13,506 nucleotides of DNA, from the NCBI GenBank assembly GCA_021800315.1, contig JAJYZD010000088.1, positions 1 through 13,506 of the forward strand. Direction: 5' to 3'. The stretch is from Bacillota bacterium (GTDB taxonomy: Bacteria; Bacillota; Desulfotomaculia; Desulfotomaculales; JAJYZD01). The notes under the pieces were generated by a model. The model worked only from the letters and a program-made list of their open reading frames with translations, searched no databases and was not told where the DNA came from. The translations under genes were made by a program, and so were the position numbers. Of the stretch, positions 6,233 through 13,506 are shown in pieces; positions within the stretch are counted from its first letter, which is position 1, and each line of letters opens with the position of its first letter.

Positions 6233-6823
6233 TCACAGGAGCCAGGGAATCAGCATGCAGGTGCGCCGCCGGTAATTCACGTATTCATCGCCCAGTTCCG
6301 CCGTCAGAAGCCGCTCTTCGGACCAGGCCTTCCACCACATGGCCCCGGTAGCCAGGATCAACGCCAGCAGCGAGAACGTCGAGCCGTTCATCAGGAAAGT
6401 TCCCAACACCGCCAGCAGGAGGCCGGAATAGATCGGGTGCCTGACCAGGCGGTAGGGGCCGCTGGCCACCACCTTGTGGCCCTCGCGCAGGACCGGCGCG
6501 CTACTCCAGAAACTGCCGAGGTAATACCTCGCCCAGACGGAGAGTCCCAGTCCGGCCGCTTGCACCAGCAAACCCGCCACCGCCGCCGGGGTATGGCCGG
6601 GCCACAGGACCAACTCCGGGATAAAGCCGAGGAGATCGTGCCGGAAAAAGAGAAGTAAGAACAGCATCACCCACAGGGGAACCACTGAACTCCCCCTGGT
6701 CACCACCCGCCGCTGCCGGGTGGTGATCAAGCCCCAGACCAGCCACAGCACCAAGAAGGCCAGCCACAACCAGTTGGATACCGCGTACAGGTACCGCGGC
6801 AGGGAACCGCCGAAAACATCCAT
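6233..6823 (-). CDS. Isoprenylcysteine carboxyl methyltransferase (ICMT)-like membrane protein
   Basis: A 196-residue integral membrane protein with about five helices (roughly 12-32, 48-62, 78-98, 132-145, 148-164). The signature GPYRLVRHPIYSG is at residues 122-134, followed by EERLL (169-173) and YVNYRRRT (181-188). These are the conserved cofactor-binding elements of the ICMT/PEMT-type fold (Pfam ICMT/PEMT). Members methylate lipids or isoprenoid-like substrates in the membrane. I chose ATG at 6823 because GGGAGG lies about 8 nt upstream; a GTG at 6841 is in frame but has no site. It is followed by a soluble methyltransferase, and the pair suggests stepwise modification of a membrane substrate. 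Which substrate cannot be told from sequence. Confidence 0.87.
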   Translation of the reverse strand: MDVFGGSLPRYLYAVSNWLWLAFLVLWLVWGLITTRQRRVVTRGSSVVPLWVMLFLLLFFRHDLLGFIPELVLWPGHTPAAVAGLLVQAAGLGLSVWARYYLGSFWSSAPVLREGHKVVASGPYRLVRHPIYSGLLLAVLGTFLMNGSTFSLLALILATGAMWWKAWSEERLLTAELGDEYVNYRRRTCMLIPWLL

Positions 6824-6847
6824 AACCCTTCCTCCCTTCACCCCTCT

Positions 6848-6853
6848 ATTTTA
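6848..6853 (-). promoter_or_regulatory. Possible -10 element for the methyltransferase pair
   Basis: TAAAAT on the minus strand, 24 nt before the ATG at 6823. The DNA 17 bp upstream has no good -35 box, so an activator or a weak promoter would be needed. Confidence 0.3.
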
Positions 6854-6886
6854 ACCGGTCCCGGCCCGGCGCACATCTGCCGCCGG

Positions 6887-6910
6887 GATGAAAGGAAGCG
6901 ATCTTTCATC
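6887..6910. other. Perfect hairpin upstream of the methyltransferase pair
   Basis: GATGAAAG pairs with CTTTCATC over an 8-nt loop, with weaker CCGG pairing outside. It sits between the terminator of the two-component operon and the possible -10 of the ICMT-like gene. Its position just upstream of that promoter and the absence of a T-tract fit an operator or a 5' structure better than a terminator. Confidence 0.45.
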
Positions 6911-6925
6911 TCCCTCCGGGCATAG

Positions 6926-6943
6926 AAAAAGGGCATGGTGCCC
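6926..6943 (-). terminator. Intrinsic terminator of the DUF302/two-component operon
   Basis: On the minus strand GGGCA, a 3-nt loop, TGCCC and then TTTTT (6926-6930). The stem is short (5 bp) but GC-rich. It lies 51 bp after the response-regulator stop. Confidence 0.6.
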
Positions 6944-6993
6944 GTCGCTTGCCGCGGCAGGCGGACCGTGTCAGCGCCGCCCGCGCCAGGCGG

Positions 6994-7638
6994 TTACCGC
7001 TTGACGTTCCCCGGCCGGACCAGGCCCTTTTCGTAGGCGTAGATGACCAACTGGCTGCGGTCTTCCAGTCCCAGCTTGCCGAAGATGTTGCGCAGGTGCG
7101 TTTTAACGGTCCCTTCCCCGATGCACAATTCCCTGGCGATTTCTTCGTTTTTGAGCCCCCTGGCCACCAGGCGGACCACTTCCGTTTCCCGTCCGGTCAG
7201 CACCGGTTCCCGCTCTTCGCCCCGCACCAGATTCGAGAGGACCACTCCGGCCGAAGCCGACTGCAGCATGGCTTCGCCCCGGTGAACCCGCCGGATGGCC
7301 CGCACCATCTCCGCGGCCGGCGTGTCTTTCAACAGGTAGGCCGCCGCCCCGCAACGCAGGCTGTCCCGCACGTAGGGCTGGAAGTCGAAGGTGGTCAGGA
7401 TGATCACCCGGCACCCGGGCAGAAACCCATGGATGGCGGCGCAGGCCTGCACCCCGTCCATGACCGGCATCTGCACGTCCATGAGCACCACGTCCGGCGC
7501 GAGTTCCCGGGCCAGGTCCACCGCCTCCCGGCCGTCGGCGGCCTCCCCCACCACCTCCAGATCCTCCTCGGCGCCCAGGATTATGGACAGGCCCTGGCGC
7601 AGCAGGGTCTGGTCGTCGGCCAGCAGGATACGGATCAC
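6994..7638 (-). CDS. NarL/LuxR-family response regulator
   Basis: A 214-residue transcription regulator. The receiver domain (residues 2-120) has the acidic pair in LLADDQ, the phospho-acceptor Asp54 in VVLMDVQMPVMDG, Thr82/83 in ILTTFD and Lys104 in YLLKD. The LuxR-type helix-turn-helix covers about residues 146-208 (LTGRETEVVRLVARGLKNEE, then a recognition helix with GTVKTHLRNIFGKL). The start is GTG at 7638, overlapping the kinase stop as GTGA, so the two are translationally coupled; GGAAGGGG lies 10 nt upstream. All key residues are intact, so it should be phosphorylated by the adjoining kinase and act as a DNA-binding dimer. Its targets are unknown; its own promoter and that of the neighbouring methyltransferases are candidates. 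Confidence 0.94.
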   Translation of the reverse strand: MIRILLADDQTLLRQGLSIILGAEEDLEVVGEAADGREAVDLARELAPDVVLMDVQMPVMDGVQACAAIHGFLPGCRVIILTTFDFQPYVRDSLRCGAAAYLLKDTPAAEMVRAIRRVHRGEAMLQSASAGVVLSNLVRGEEREPVLTGRETEVVRLVARGLKNEEIARELCIGEGTVKTHLRNIFGKLGLEDRSQLVIYAYEKGLVRPGNVKR

Positions 7639-8912
7639 CGGGCCGCCACCCCTTCCGATGCCTCTTCCTCCGGATCCCGCGGCGCCAAAGGCAGCACCGC
7701 TTCCACCCGGAACCTTCCCCCGGGTACAAAGGCGTAATGCAGGGTTCCCCCCAGGCGGGCGCACCTCTCCCGCATGCCCCGCAGGCCGAAGCCGGGCGCA
7801 AGCACGGGATCCCCCTCCGGCCCCGCAACCTTTCCTTCCAGAACGCCGTCATTTTCCACGCTCAGGACAACCTTGTCTCTCGCCACGGTCAACTGCACCG
7901 CCACGTAAGAGGGCTGGCCGTGACGCCGGGCGTTGGTCAGGGATTCCTGCAAAATCCGGAACAACTGGGACGAAAGACCGGCTTCCAATCCGGCCGCACT
8001 GCTAACGGAAAACGTGCCCTTTATACCGGTTCTTTCGGCAAACTCACTGACTAGCGCCTGGAGCGCGATGACCCCGGCCTCCCCCTGCGGGCCGCCGGCC
8101 ATGGTCCGCACCACCTGGCGCACCTCACGCAGGCTCTGCCGGGACAGCTCCTCCAGGGTATCCAACTGGGCGATCGCCAGCGGAATCCGGCCGGGCAGCA
8201 ACCGCTTCACCGCCTGCAGTTGCACTACCGGCACCGTCAGGGTATGGCCCAGGATGTCGTGCATCTCCCGGGCGATGCGGTTCCGTTCCTCCACCGCCGC
8301 CAGGGTCACCGCCCGTTCGGCGGCCGCCTGGAGTTCCGCGTGGGCGTCCTGGAGGCGGCCGTGCGCCACCTCCAGCTCCCGCAGGTAACGGCCCTCCCTC
8401 CGGCGCAACTCCCGCCGCAAGCGACCCAGGCTGGTCGCGGCGAAGATGGCGACCAGGGGCAGGATTTCCATCCCCAGGGCCGGGACCAACAAGCCGGAGC
8501 CCCAGGCGGCGAGAACCGCCAGGCCAGTGACGAGAAGCCCGGCGCCCAGGGCGAAGGGCGCCGGGAATTCCAGACCGCCGGCCAGGCCTATGGCGGGGAA
8601 AAACTGGATCTGGGGATCCCTGGACGGAACCAGGACCAGGTTCAGGTAGGCGCCGGCCGCGGCCACACCCAGGGCGACGCCGGCGGGAACCCATCCCCGG
8701 TTCCCCTCACCCCGTCCCCTGACCGGGTAATAGTACAGCGGCACCAAAAGAGCCGCGTCGACCACCCCGGTGAGGGCCACGCGCCCAACCGGCAGCCCGT
8801 AGACCTGCTGCCGGAAGCTCCAGAGCAGGACCGCCGTGGCGGCGAGCCGCCCAACGGGCCCTCTCAACGCCTCGTACCGGCGCAACCATTCGTCCCTGTT
8901 CGCGAACGCCAT
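7635..8912 (-). CDS. Membrane sensor histidine kinase, NarX/DesK type (HisKA_3)
   Basis: A 425-residue sensor kinase. The N-terminal third has about five or six transmembrane helices (roughly 20-40, 46-63, 73-95, 104-137, 140-160) with no large extracellular domain, so it probably senses a membrane or intramembrane signal. A coiled coil follows (165-205). The dimerisation/phospho-acceptor helix EERNRIAREMHDILGH puts the His at about 218. The ATPase domain has the N-box QESLTNARRH (322-331) and the G-box GFGLRGMRERC (374-384). ATG at 8912 is 13 nt after the DUF302 stop with a weak GGGCGG site. The 3' end overlaps the response regulator by 4 nt. The pair is a complete two-component system. Confidence 0.93.
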   Translation of the reverse strand: MAFANRDEWLRRYEALRGPVGRLAATAVLLWSFRQQVYGLPVGRVALTGVVDAALLVPLYYYPVRGRGEGNRGWVPAGVALGVAAAGAYLNLVLVPSRDPQIQFFPAIGLAGGLEFPAPFALGAGLLVTGLAVLAAWGSGLLVPALGMEILPLVAIFAATSLGRLRRELRRREGRYLRELEVAHGRLQDAHAELQAAAERAVTLAAVEERNRIAREMHDILGHTLTVPVVQLQAVKRLLPGRIPLAIAQLDTLEELSRQSLREVRQVVRTMAGGPQGEAGVIALQALVSEFAERTGIKGTFSVSSAAGLEAGLSSQLFRILQESLTNARRHGQPSYVAVQLTVARDKVVLSVENDGVLEGKVAGPEGDPVLAPGFGLRGMRERCARLGGTLHYAFVPGGRFRVEAVLPLAPRDPEEEASEGVAAR

Positions 8913-8925
8913 AACGCCGCCCGGC

Positions 8926-9318
8926 TCAGCCCGGAAGACGGTCCAGCACACCCCGTAAAACGGCGTCCACTTCCCGGGCCAGGCCGGGAAAGACCTTGGA
9001 GCCGGGGAAAAAGCCGGCGAACATCTCCGGCCGGACAAAACCGGCGATCGTGCCCTCACCCTCCTGATAAACCACTACCTTGCAAGGTAAAAAGTAGCTT
9101 ATCCTTACGTCATCCTCCAGGGCCTCTTTGGCCTTGGCCGGCTGGCAGACCTCCAGGATGCGCACCGGCCGTTCCAGGTCCAAACCCTTCTCTTGGAGCT
9201 TGGCCTGCACGTCCAGGGCCCACAGGACCCCGAAGCCCACGCCCGAAAGACCTTCGGTCACCGCCCGCACCACCTCTTCCACCCCCAGGGAGGTGCTCAC
9301 CGCATATTGGAATTCCAT
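8926..9318 (-). CDS. DUF302 family protein
   Basis: A 130-residue soluble protein that covers one DUF302 domain. Conserved features are EVCQPAKAKEAL (residues 56-67, Cys58) and SYFLPCKVVVY (74-84, Cys79). In this family these correspond to an E-x-C-N-P-x-x-A block and an LPCRVxVY block. The two Cys could form a redox pair or bind a ligand; the biochemical function of DUF302 is not settled. The start is ATG at 9318, preceded by GAGGGGG 11 nt upstream. It is the first gene of an operon with a sensor kinase and response regulator, so it may modulate the signal or buffer the ligand of the kinase. That role is inference from position only. Confidence 0.87.
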   Translation of the reverse strand: MEFQYAVSTSLGVEEVVRAVTEGLSGVGFGVLWALDVQAKLQEKGLDLERPVRILEVCQPAKAKEALEDDVRISYFLPCKVVVYQEGEGTIAGFVRPEMFAGFFPGSKVFPGLAREVDAVLRGVLDRLPG

Positions 9319-9370
9319 AGTCGCCCAAACCCCCTCATTCTTTTTTCCGATCACGGACCGGAATACCCAT

Positions 9371-9399
9371 AGTATACCGCATGAGTCTTTTAAGGCCAA
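9371..9399 (-). promoter_or_regulatory. Sigma-A-type promoter of the DUF302/two-component operon
   Basis: On the minus strand a -35 of TTGGCC (9394-9399) and a -10 of TATACT (9371-9376) are separated by exactly 17 bp. The start of transcription would be near 9364, about 45 nt before the ATG at 9318. This shows that the operon is transcribed separately from the flippase gene upstream. Confidence 0.65.
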
Positions 9400-9421
9400 A
9401 CGGTTTCACCCAAGGGGCTGG

Positions 9422-10735
9422 TCACCCGTCCGGCCCCGTCTCCCCATTCCTGCCGGCCCGCCACAGCGGCACCGCCACCACCAGGGCCACCAGGAGGTTG
9501 CCCAGGGTGTAGCCGGCCCCGATGCCGGCCAGTCCCATCCTTTCCATCAGCACATAGGCCGCGGGGATGGTCAGGGCCGAGGTGGCGAAGGACTGCAGGA
9601 TGATGAGGCGCACTTTCTTCCCGACCTGGTTCACCGTAAGGTAGAAGGCACCGACGGCACCCGGGAAGTTTGCCGCCATCAGCCAGAACAGGACGGACCG
9701 GCCGTGGACGGCGTAGGCGTAGCCGAAGATCCCCAGGAGCCATCCTGACATGGACTGGATTACGGCGGTGGCGGCGAACAGCAGGAGGAGCGCCGGCGCA
9801 AGCGCCCTCCTGAGATGGCGGCCCAGGTAGAGGGGGTTGTGGGAGGCTTCGGCGAAGATGGCTGTTGACACGGAGTTCGGTATGGTCCCGATCACGCCCG
9901 CTATCAGCCAGGGCATGTAAAAATAGGCCAGCGGCGCCGCGCCGAGCGTGTTCAGCACCATGAGCGGGAAGACGAAACCGGCGACGCTGCTGAAAAGATT
10001 GGCGAGGTAATTGCTGAAGGAAAACGGGATGATCCTGGCGAGCAACCGCCCGTCGATACGGACGGTCAGACGGAAGCCGGGATAGGCCGCTGGCACAAAC
10101 CACCCGAACGCCAAAGCCATGGCGATGAAGGTGGCCAGGCCGAGGCTGAAGAAAATACCGTAGCCGCCCAGACCGGCAAAGACGACAAAAGGCAGCGGCA
10201 TCCGGACCATGCTCCCCAGCAGGTTCTTGATGAAGACAAACCGGCAATTCCTCCGGGCGATAAACGAGGCGTCCATGAGCCCGGACGAGGTGGACAGGAC
10301 GGTGGTCAGGATAAACCCCGCGGCCAAAAGCCGGCTCTTCTGCACGGCCAGGAGGGCCGGCGACCACTCGCCCACCCCGGCGAGGTAAACCAGGGAGGCC
10401 AGGACCGTGGTGAGGGCGGTCACGGCCAACACGCTGTTGACGAGTTGCCAGGCCCTTTCCTTTAATTCCGGTGCGAAACGTACCATGCCCGTGCCAAGGC
10501 TTAAGTTCGCCAGGGTGGATATCAGGCCGCCGGCCGCCGTCAGGGCGGAGCCTATACCGATTATGGACGGAGCGAAGGTCCGGGTCATGATGACCATGAA
10601 GGCAAACCCAAGCATGGAGCCGGCCGCGTTGTTCAGGACGAGATAAAAGGCGTTGCTGTACAACGGGGATTCGGCCAGCCTGCTAAAAAGGCCCAAACCG
10701 TAGGCTTTTACGCCGATGCTTCTGGATCCCGTCAA
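9422..10735 (-). CDS. Wzx/MATE-type polysaccharide (lipid-linked oligosaccharide) flippase
   Basis: A 437-residue polytopic membrane protein with about 12-14 hydrophobic helices. It has the N-terminal pattern of the MOP/RfbX superfamily: NAFYLVLNNAAGSMLGFAF, then VIMTRTFAP, then GIGSALTAAGGLISTLANLS, and GTGMVRFAPELKE in the first repeat. Such proteins flip undecaprenyl-linked sugars across the cytoplasmic membrane. The start is TTG at 10735, supported by AAGGAG with an 8-nt gap; the next Met residues are inside the first helix. Length is normal for the family. No glycosyltransferase or other polysaccharide gene lies in this window, so it looks like an orphan flippase. Alternatives within the superfamily (MATE drug exporters, MurJ) are less likely from the TRTFAP pattern, but I cannot exclude them. 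Confidence 0.85.
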   Translation of the reverse strand: MTGSRSIGVKAYGLGLFSRLAESPLYSNAFYLVLNNAAGSMLGFAFMVIMTRTFAPSIIGIGSALTAAGGLISTLANLSLGTGMVRFAPELKERAWQLVNSVLAVTALTTVLASLVYLAGVGEWSPALLAVQKSRLLAAGFILTTVLSTSSGLMDASFIARRNCRFVFIKNLLGSMVRMPLPFVVFAGLGGYGIFFSLGLATFIAMALAFGWFVPAAYPGFRLTVRIDGRLLARIIPFSFSNYLANLFSSVAGFVFPLMVLNTLGAAPLAYFYMPWLIAGVIGTIPNSVSTAIFAEASHNPLYLGRHLRRALAPALLLLFAATAVIQSMSGWLLGIFGYAYAVHGRSVLFWLMAANFPGAVGAFYLTVNQVGKKVRLIILQSFATSALTIPAAYVLMERMGLAGIGAGYTLGNLLVALVVAVPLWRAGRNGETGPDG

Positions 10736-10804
10736 GACCGTGGCTCCTTCCCCCGGGAAAACAGGCGCCGGGACACCTCCCGGGTCTGTTCCCGGCCCGC
10801 CTGC

Positions 10805-10833
10805 CCTATAGGATGACCCGTACCGTTCCTCAA
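10805..10833 (-). promoter_or_regulatory. Sigma-A-type promoter of the flippase gene
   Basis: On the minus strand TTGAGG (10828-10833), a 17-bp spacer, then TATAGG (10805-10810). Transcription would start about 62 nt before the TTG start codon. The 225-bp gap to 10960 is the divergent promoter region; I see no clear promoter for the plus-strand gene in it. Confidence 0.5.
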
Positions 10834-10960
10834 CTTACCAAGGCCGGTCCGCGTTGGCACCGGGATCGCGGGCGTAAGGCGGATCGCGGCAGGAATTTCG
10901 TCGTTTTCCGGCGAAATGAGGCGACAGAGCCAGCACCGGAAGACTGATTTGAGGCGTGGG

Positions 10961-12814
10961 ATGACCGTGCAAAAAACTCCTGCCCCGGAAAACACCATCT
11001 TTGCCCTCGACATAGGTACCCGTTCCGTTATCGGCCTGGTGGGGGTGCCCAAGAGCGGACGCCTCGGCGTCGTAGCCCAGCACCTGGTGGAGCACGAGCG
11101 CCGCACCATGCTGGACGGGCAGATCCACGACATTCCGGGCGTGGCCGGCGCCGTGCGGGAGGTGGTCCACCACCTCGAGGAAAAAACCGGTTTCGCCCTC
11201 TCCAGGGTGGCCATCGCCGCCGCCGGCCGTTCCCTCCTCACCGGCCGGGGCCGGGCCGAACTCGACATCGGCGAGAGAGCGCCCGGCTGGCCGGAAGTCG
11301 AGGCCCTTACCCTGGCCGCCGTCCGCCAGGCCTACGGCGAGGTGGCGACCCATACCCCGGGTCTTACCTGCGTGGGACACAGCGTCCTTTCCTACTACCT
11401 GGACGGCTATTCCATCACCAGCCTGGTCGGCCACCGGGGCAACACCATGGCGGTGGAGGTTCTGGCGACCTTCCTGCCCGATTCGGTGGTCAACAGCCTG
11501 TACGCCGTCCTGGAAATGGTCGGCCTGGAGTCCTTCTTTCTCACCCTCGAACCTATCGCCGCCATCGAGGCGGCCATACCGGAAAACTTCCGGCTCTTAA
11601 ACCTGGCCCTGGTGGACATCGGCGCCGGCACCGCCGACATCGCGGTCACCAGGGACGGCATCATCGTGGCCTACGACATGGTTCCCCTGGCCGGAGACGA
11701 AATCACCGAAGCGGTGATGCAGGCCTGCCTGGTCGACTTTGACAGCGCCGAACGCATGAAAAGGGAACTCGGCAGCCAGGAAGAGATTATGTTTACCGAT
11801 ATCACGGGCGCCTCCGCCAGTATCAGCCGTGCCCAATTGCTCGGCCTTTTGGAACCGGTGCTGGACAACCTGGCCGGCACCATCGCCCGACACATCCGCT
11901 CGGCCAACGGCGGCAACCCTCCCCGCTCCGTATTCCTGGTGGGCGGCGGCGGGCAGGTGCCGGAACTGCCCGGGAAACTGGCCCTTCGCCTGGACCTCGA
12001 CCCCGGGCGGGTGGTGTTGCGCACCCGCGGGAACTGCCTCCAGGTGGAACCTTCCCCCGCCGGAACGGGTCCCGACTGGGTTACCGTGGCCGGGATCGCC
12101 CTGGTAGCACTGCGCCAGATGGGACGCGACTTCATCCAGGTCCTGGTCGACGGCCGTGAACACCGCCTGTTCAACACGGGTGATTTCACCGTGGCCTCCG
12201 TCCTGGGCCTGACCGACTACGATCCCCGCCGGCTGGTGGGCTACGACGGGCCCGACCTGCACGCAACCGTTAACGGCCGTCCGGTGACCGTGCCCGGGGA
12301 ACTGTCCATCCCGGCCGCCATCTGGGTCAACGATACCCCGGCCAACCTGAAGACCAGGGTGGGAAACGGCGACCGGCTGGTCATCCAGCCGGCTCAAAAC
12401 GGCGCCGCCGCCCGGGCAACCGTGGCGGACATCCGCCGCCTGGCCGGGGACGGTGTCTACCTGCTCAACGGCGAGCCGGCCGGGCCCGGGACACCGGTGC
12501 GGGAGGGGGACGTCCTCGCGAGGGCCGAACAAACTCCGGCTCCCCCGCCGGCCCCGGAGCCGGCCGGCGGGCACACCGTCCCGGTGACGGTGCGGTTCAA
12601 CGGCCGTCCGGTCCGGCTGGACGGCAAGCGGGAATACCTCCTCGTGGATATATTCAGGGAAGTGGAAATAGACCTGGCCAGGGTCAAGCCGCCCTTTACG
12701 ATCACCATCAACGGCCGGGACGCCGCTTTCACCGACCTCCTCGCGCCGGGGGACGAGGTTGCCCTTACCTGGGGCGACCGGGAAAAGCCCACCGGTTTTA
12801 CCGGCCCGGAGTGA
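10961..12814 (+). CDS. FtsA-fold actin-like ATPase with a C-terminal beta-grasp-like tail
   Basis: A 617-residue protein. Residues 13-385 have the FtsA/actin fold: phosphate-1 loop FALDIGTRSV (14-23), an FtsA-type 1C-like insertion (about 86-170), connect-1 TLEPIAAIEAAIP (195-207), phosphate-2 LVDIGAGTADIAVT (217-230) and the adenosine motif VFLVGGGGQVPEL (324-336). Residues 391-617 are unusual, with strand-rich units of the type V-x-x-N-G-x-x-x ending in GDxVxL: ATVNGRPVTV, VRFNGRPVRL, ITINGRDAAF, and the closers NGDRLVIQP and PGDEVALTW. A Pro/Ala linker lies at 524-538. No C-terminal amphipathic helix of FtsA is seen. ATG at 10961 has GAGG 6 nt upstream; ATG at 10916 lacks a site. Canonical FtsA has about 410 residues, and ftsZ is not adjacent, so this is probably a paralogue with another partner. 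Confidence 0.85.
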   Translation: MTVQKTPAPENTIFALDIGTRSVIGLVGVPKSGRLGVVAQHLVEHERRTMLDGQIHDIPGVAGAVREVVHHLEEKTGFALSRVAIAAAGRSLLTGRGRAELDIGERAPGWPEVEALTLAAVRQAYGEVATHTPGLTCVGHSVLSYYLDGYSITSLVGHRGNTMAVEVLATFLPDSVVNSLYAVLEMVGLESFFLTLEPIAAIEAAIPENFRLLNLALVDIGAGTADIAVTRDGIIVAYDMVPLAGDEITEAVMQACLVDFDSAERMKRELGSQEEIMFTDITGASASISRAQLLGLLEPVLDNLAGTIARHIRSANGGNPPRSVFLVGGGGQVPELPGKLALRLDLDPGRVVLRTRGNCLQVEPSPAGTGPDWVTVAGIALVALRQMGRDFIQVLVDGREHRLFNTGDFTVASVLGLTDYDPRRLVGYDGPDLHATVNGRPVTVPGELSIPAAIWVNDTPANLKTRVGNGDRLVIQPAQNGAAARATVADIRRLAGDGVYLLNGEPAGPGTPVREGDVLARAEQTPAPPPAPEPAGGHTVPVTVRFNGRPVRLDGKREYLLVDIFREVEIDLARVKPPFTITINGRDAAFTDLLAPGDEVALTWGDREKPTGFTGPE

Positions 12815-12816
12815 TC

Positions 12817-12850
12817 AAAAACAGCTCCGCCGTTCCCGGCGGAGCTTGTT
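12817..12850. terminator. Bidirectional intrinsic terminator
   Basis: AGCTCCGCC (12823-12831) pairs perfectly with GGCGGAGCT (12838-12846) around a 6-nt loop. On the minus strand it is followed by GTTTTT (12817-12822); on the plus strand by TTGTT. It sits between the convergent FtsA-like and PilZ genes and should stop both transcripts, more strongly on the minus strand. Confidence 0.85.
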
Positions 12851-12879
12851 CAACCATGCGGACCGGGACAACGGGATCA

Positions 12880-13506
12880 CTACGCCTGCTGGCTGCCGAC
12901 CCAGTCCACCAGCAGTCTCTGTTCCCGCTCGGAAATATCCGTAAACTCGACGGCGACAATGGTCCCCAGGCTCAGGGACTCCTCGACGCGCACCACCTTG
13001 CCGGTCAATATGATGCTGTGGACCTCGCCCTTCACCAGGATGTCGAACTGCACATACAGGAGTTCCCCCCGGCGGTAGCGGCCCTCCACCGGAAACTTGG
13101 CGCCTCCGCCGCTTAGGTCCAGCGTGCGGGAGGACACGAAGTCCTCCGGGTTCAGACCGCGGTTGGAAACCGGGGCGTAGAGCACCGGCAACTGCACCTG
13201 CAGCCGGTAAAACCGGCGGTCCTGCCTTTCCTCCCAATCCTCGGACACGGCCATGGTAATCAACTCGTCCGGAAAGTTCCGAACCTCCACGACTCTGGCG
13301 TAGCCCTGGTAGGCGCCGCCCCGCTGGGGAAGGGTCAGGGACACGACATCGCCGTCCTTCATGGTGAGCGGCCGGCCGCTCTTTTTCCCGCGCGGCACAA
13401 AAATGATCATCTCTTGCTCGCCGAAGTCGTAGACGATGGATCCGAATTGTTCGTCGTCGCCCTCCACCTCGACCGTTACGGGATGGTTGTAATCAAACCG
13501 CAAGTC
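12880..13506 (-). CDS. PilZ-domain protein, YcgR-like (probable c-di-GMP effector), partial at window edge
   Basis: At least 207 residues, open to the window end. The N-terminal half (about 1-90) is a YcgR-N/FlgZ-type beta barrel, with SIVYDFGEQEMIIFVPRGK and a middle block ending VVSLTLPQRG. The PilZ domain follows: ERQDRRFYRLQVQLPVLY holds the Arg-rich c-di-GMP-binding switch (RRFYR), and TLDLSGGGAKF is the D/N-x-S-x-x-G element. The domain closes with VAVEFTDISEREQRLLVDWV. Such proteins brake flagellar rotation or control other surface functions when c-di-GMP is high. The first possible start seen is TTG at 13503, but without its upstream sequence I cannot say if translation begins there or outside. 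It is convergent with the FtsA-like gene. Confidence 0.88.
   Translation of the reverse strand, partial: DLRFDYNHPVTVEVEGDDEQFGSIVYDFGEQEMIIFVPRGKKSGRPLTMKDGDVVSLTLPQRGGAYQGYARVVEVRNFPDELITMAVSEDWEERQDRRFYRLQVQLPVLYAPVSNRGLNPEDFVSSRTLDLSGGGAKFPVEGRYRRGELLYVQFDILVKGEVHSIILTGKVVRVEESLSLGTIVAVEFTDISEREQRLLVDWVGSQQA

Noticed and set aside
8220..9320. Long plus-strand open frame of 366 codons
   Set aside because: It lies opposite the histidine kinase and DUF302 genes, is extremely Pro/Gly/Arg-rich and has no ribosome binding site; it is a shadow of GC-rich coding DNA.
11597..12574. Minus-strand open frame of 325 codons opposite the FtsA-like gene
   Set aside because: Composition is Gly/His/Arg/Gln-rich with no domain, while the plus-strand protein has clear conserved motifs.

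Overview
The window is about 13.5 kb of GC-rich DNA. It suggests a high-GC member of the Clostridia, perhaps Peptococcaceae/Desulfotomaculales-like. The clues are strong GGAGG-type ribosome binding sites, frequent GTG and TTG starts, a decarboxylase-type biotin carrier, an FtsA-fold ATPase, a YcgR-like PilZ protein and a DUF302 protein. This placement rests on gene content and style only; there is no rRNA or other marker gene in the window.

The left part (about 1-5580) is gene-poor and decayed. It holds a frameshifted remnant of indolepyruvate oxidoreductase beta subunit (iorB), an intact alpha/beta hydrolase, and a biotin carrier protein followed by a 55-codon ORF that resembles a decarboxylase small subunit. 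Next come an unrecognised 106-codon gene (with a second open stretch in the same frame after its stop), a Cys-rich 154-residue protein of unknown function, and a fragment of an ISKra4-like transposase. Pieces of a membrane protein gene follow, flanked by two diverged copies of a roughly 100-bp direct repeat, and then a small ferritin-like protein with its own terminator. This looks like a site of repeated insertion and deletion.

The right part (about 5581-13506) is compact and intact. On the minus strand it carries a SAM-dependent methyltransferase downstream of an isoprenylcysteine-methyltransferase-like membrane enzyme. Next is a three-gene operon of a DUF302 protein, a NarX/DesK-type histidine kinase and a NarL/LuxR-type response regulator, with a visible sigma-A promoter in front and an intrinsic terminator behind. 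A Wzx/MATE-type polysaccharide flippase with a TTG start and its own promoter follows. On the plus strand is a 617-residue FtsA-fold protein with an unusual C-terminal tail of beta-grasp-like repeats. It converges on a minus-strand PilZ-domain protein that runs off the window, and the two share one hairpin terminator.

I see no CRISPR array, no intact mobile element, no tRNA or rRNA, and nothing that amounts to a demonstrable new multi-gene system. The most interesting points are the FtsA-like protein with its tail, the DUF302/two-component operon, and the orphan biotin carrier with its possible small partner.
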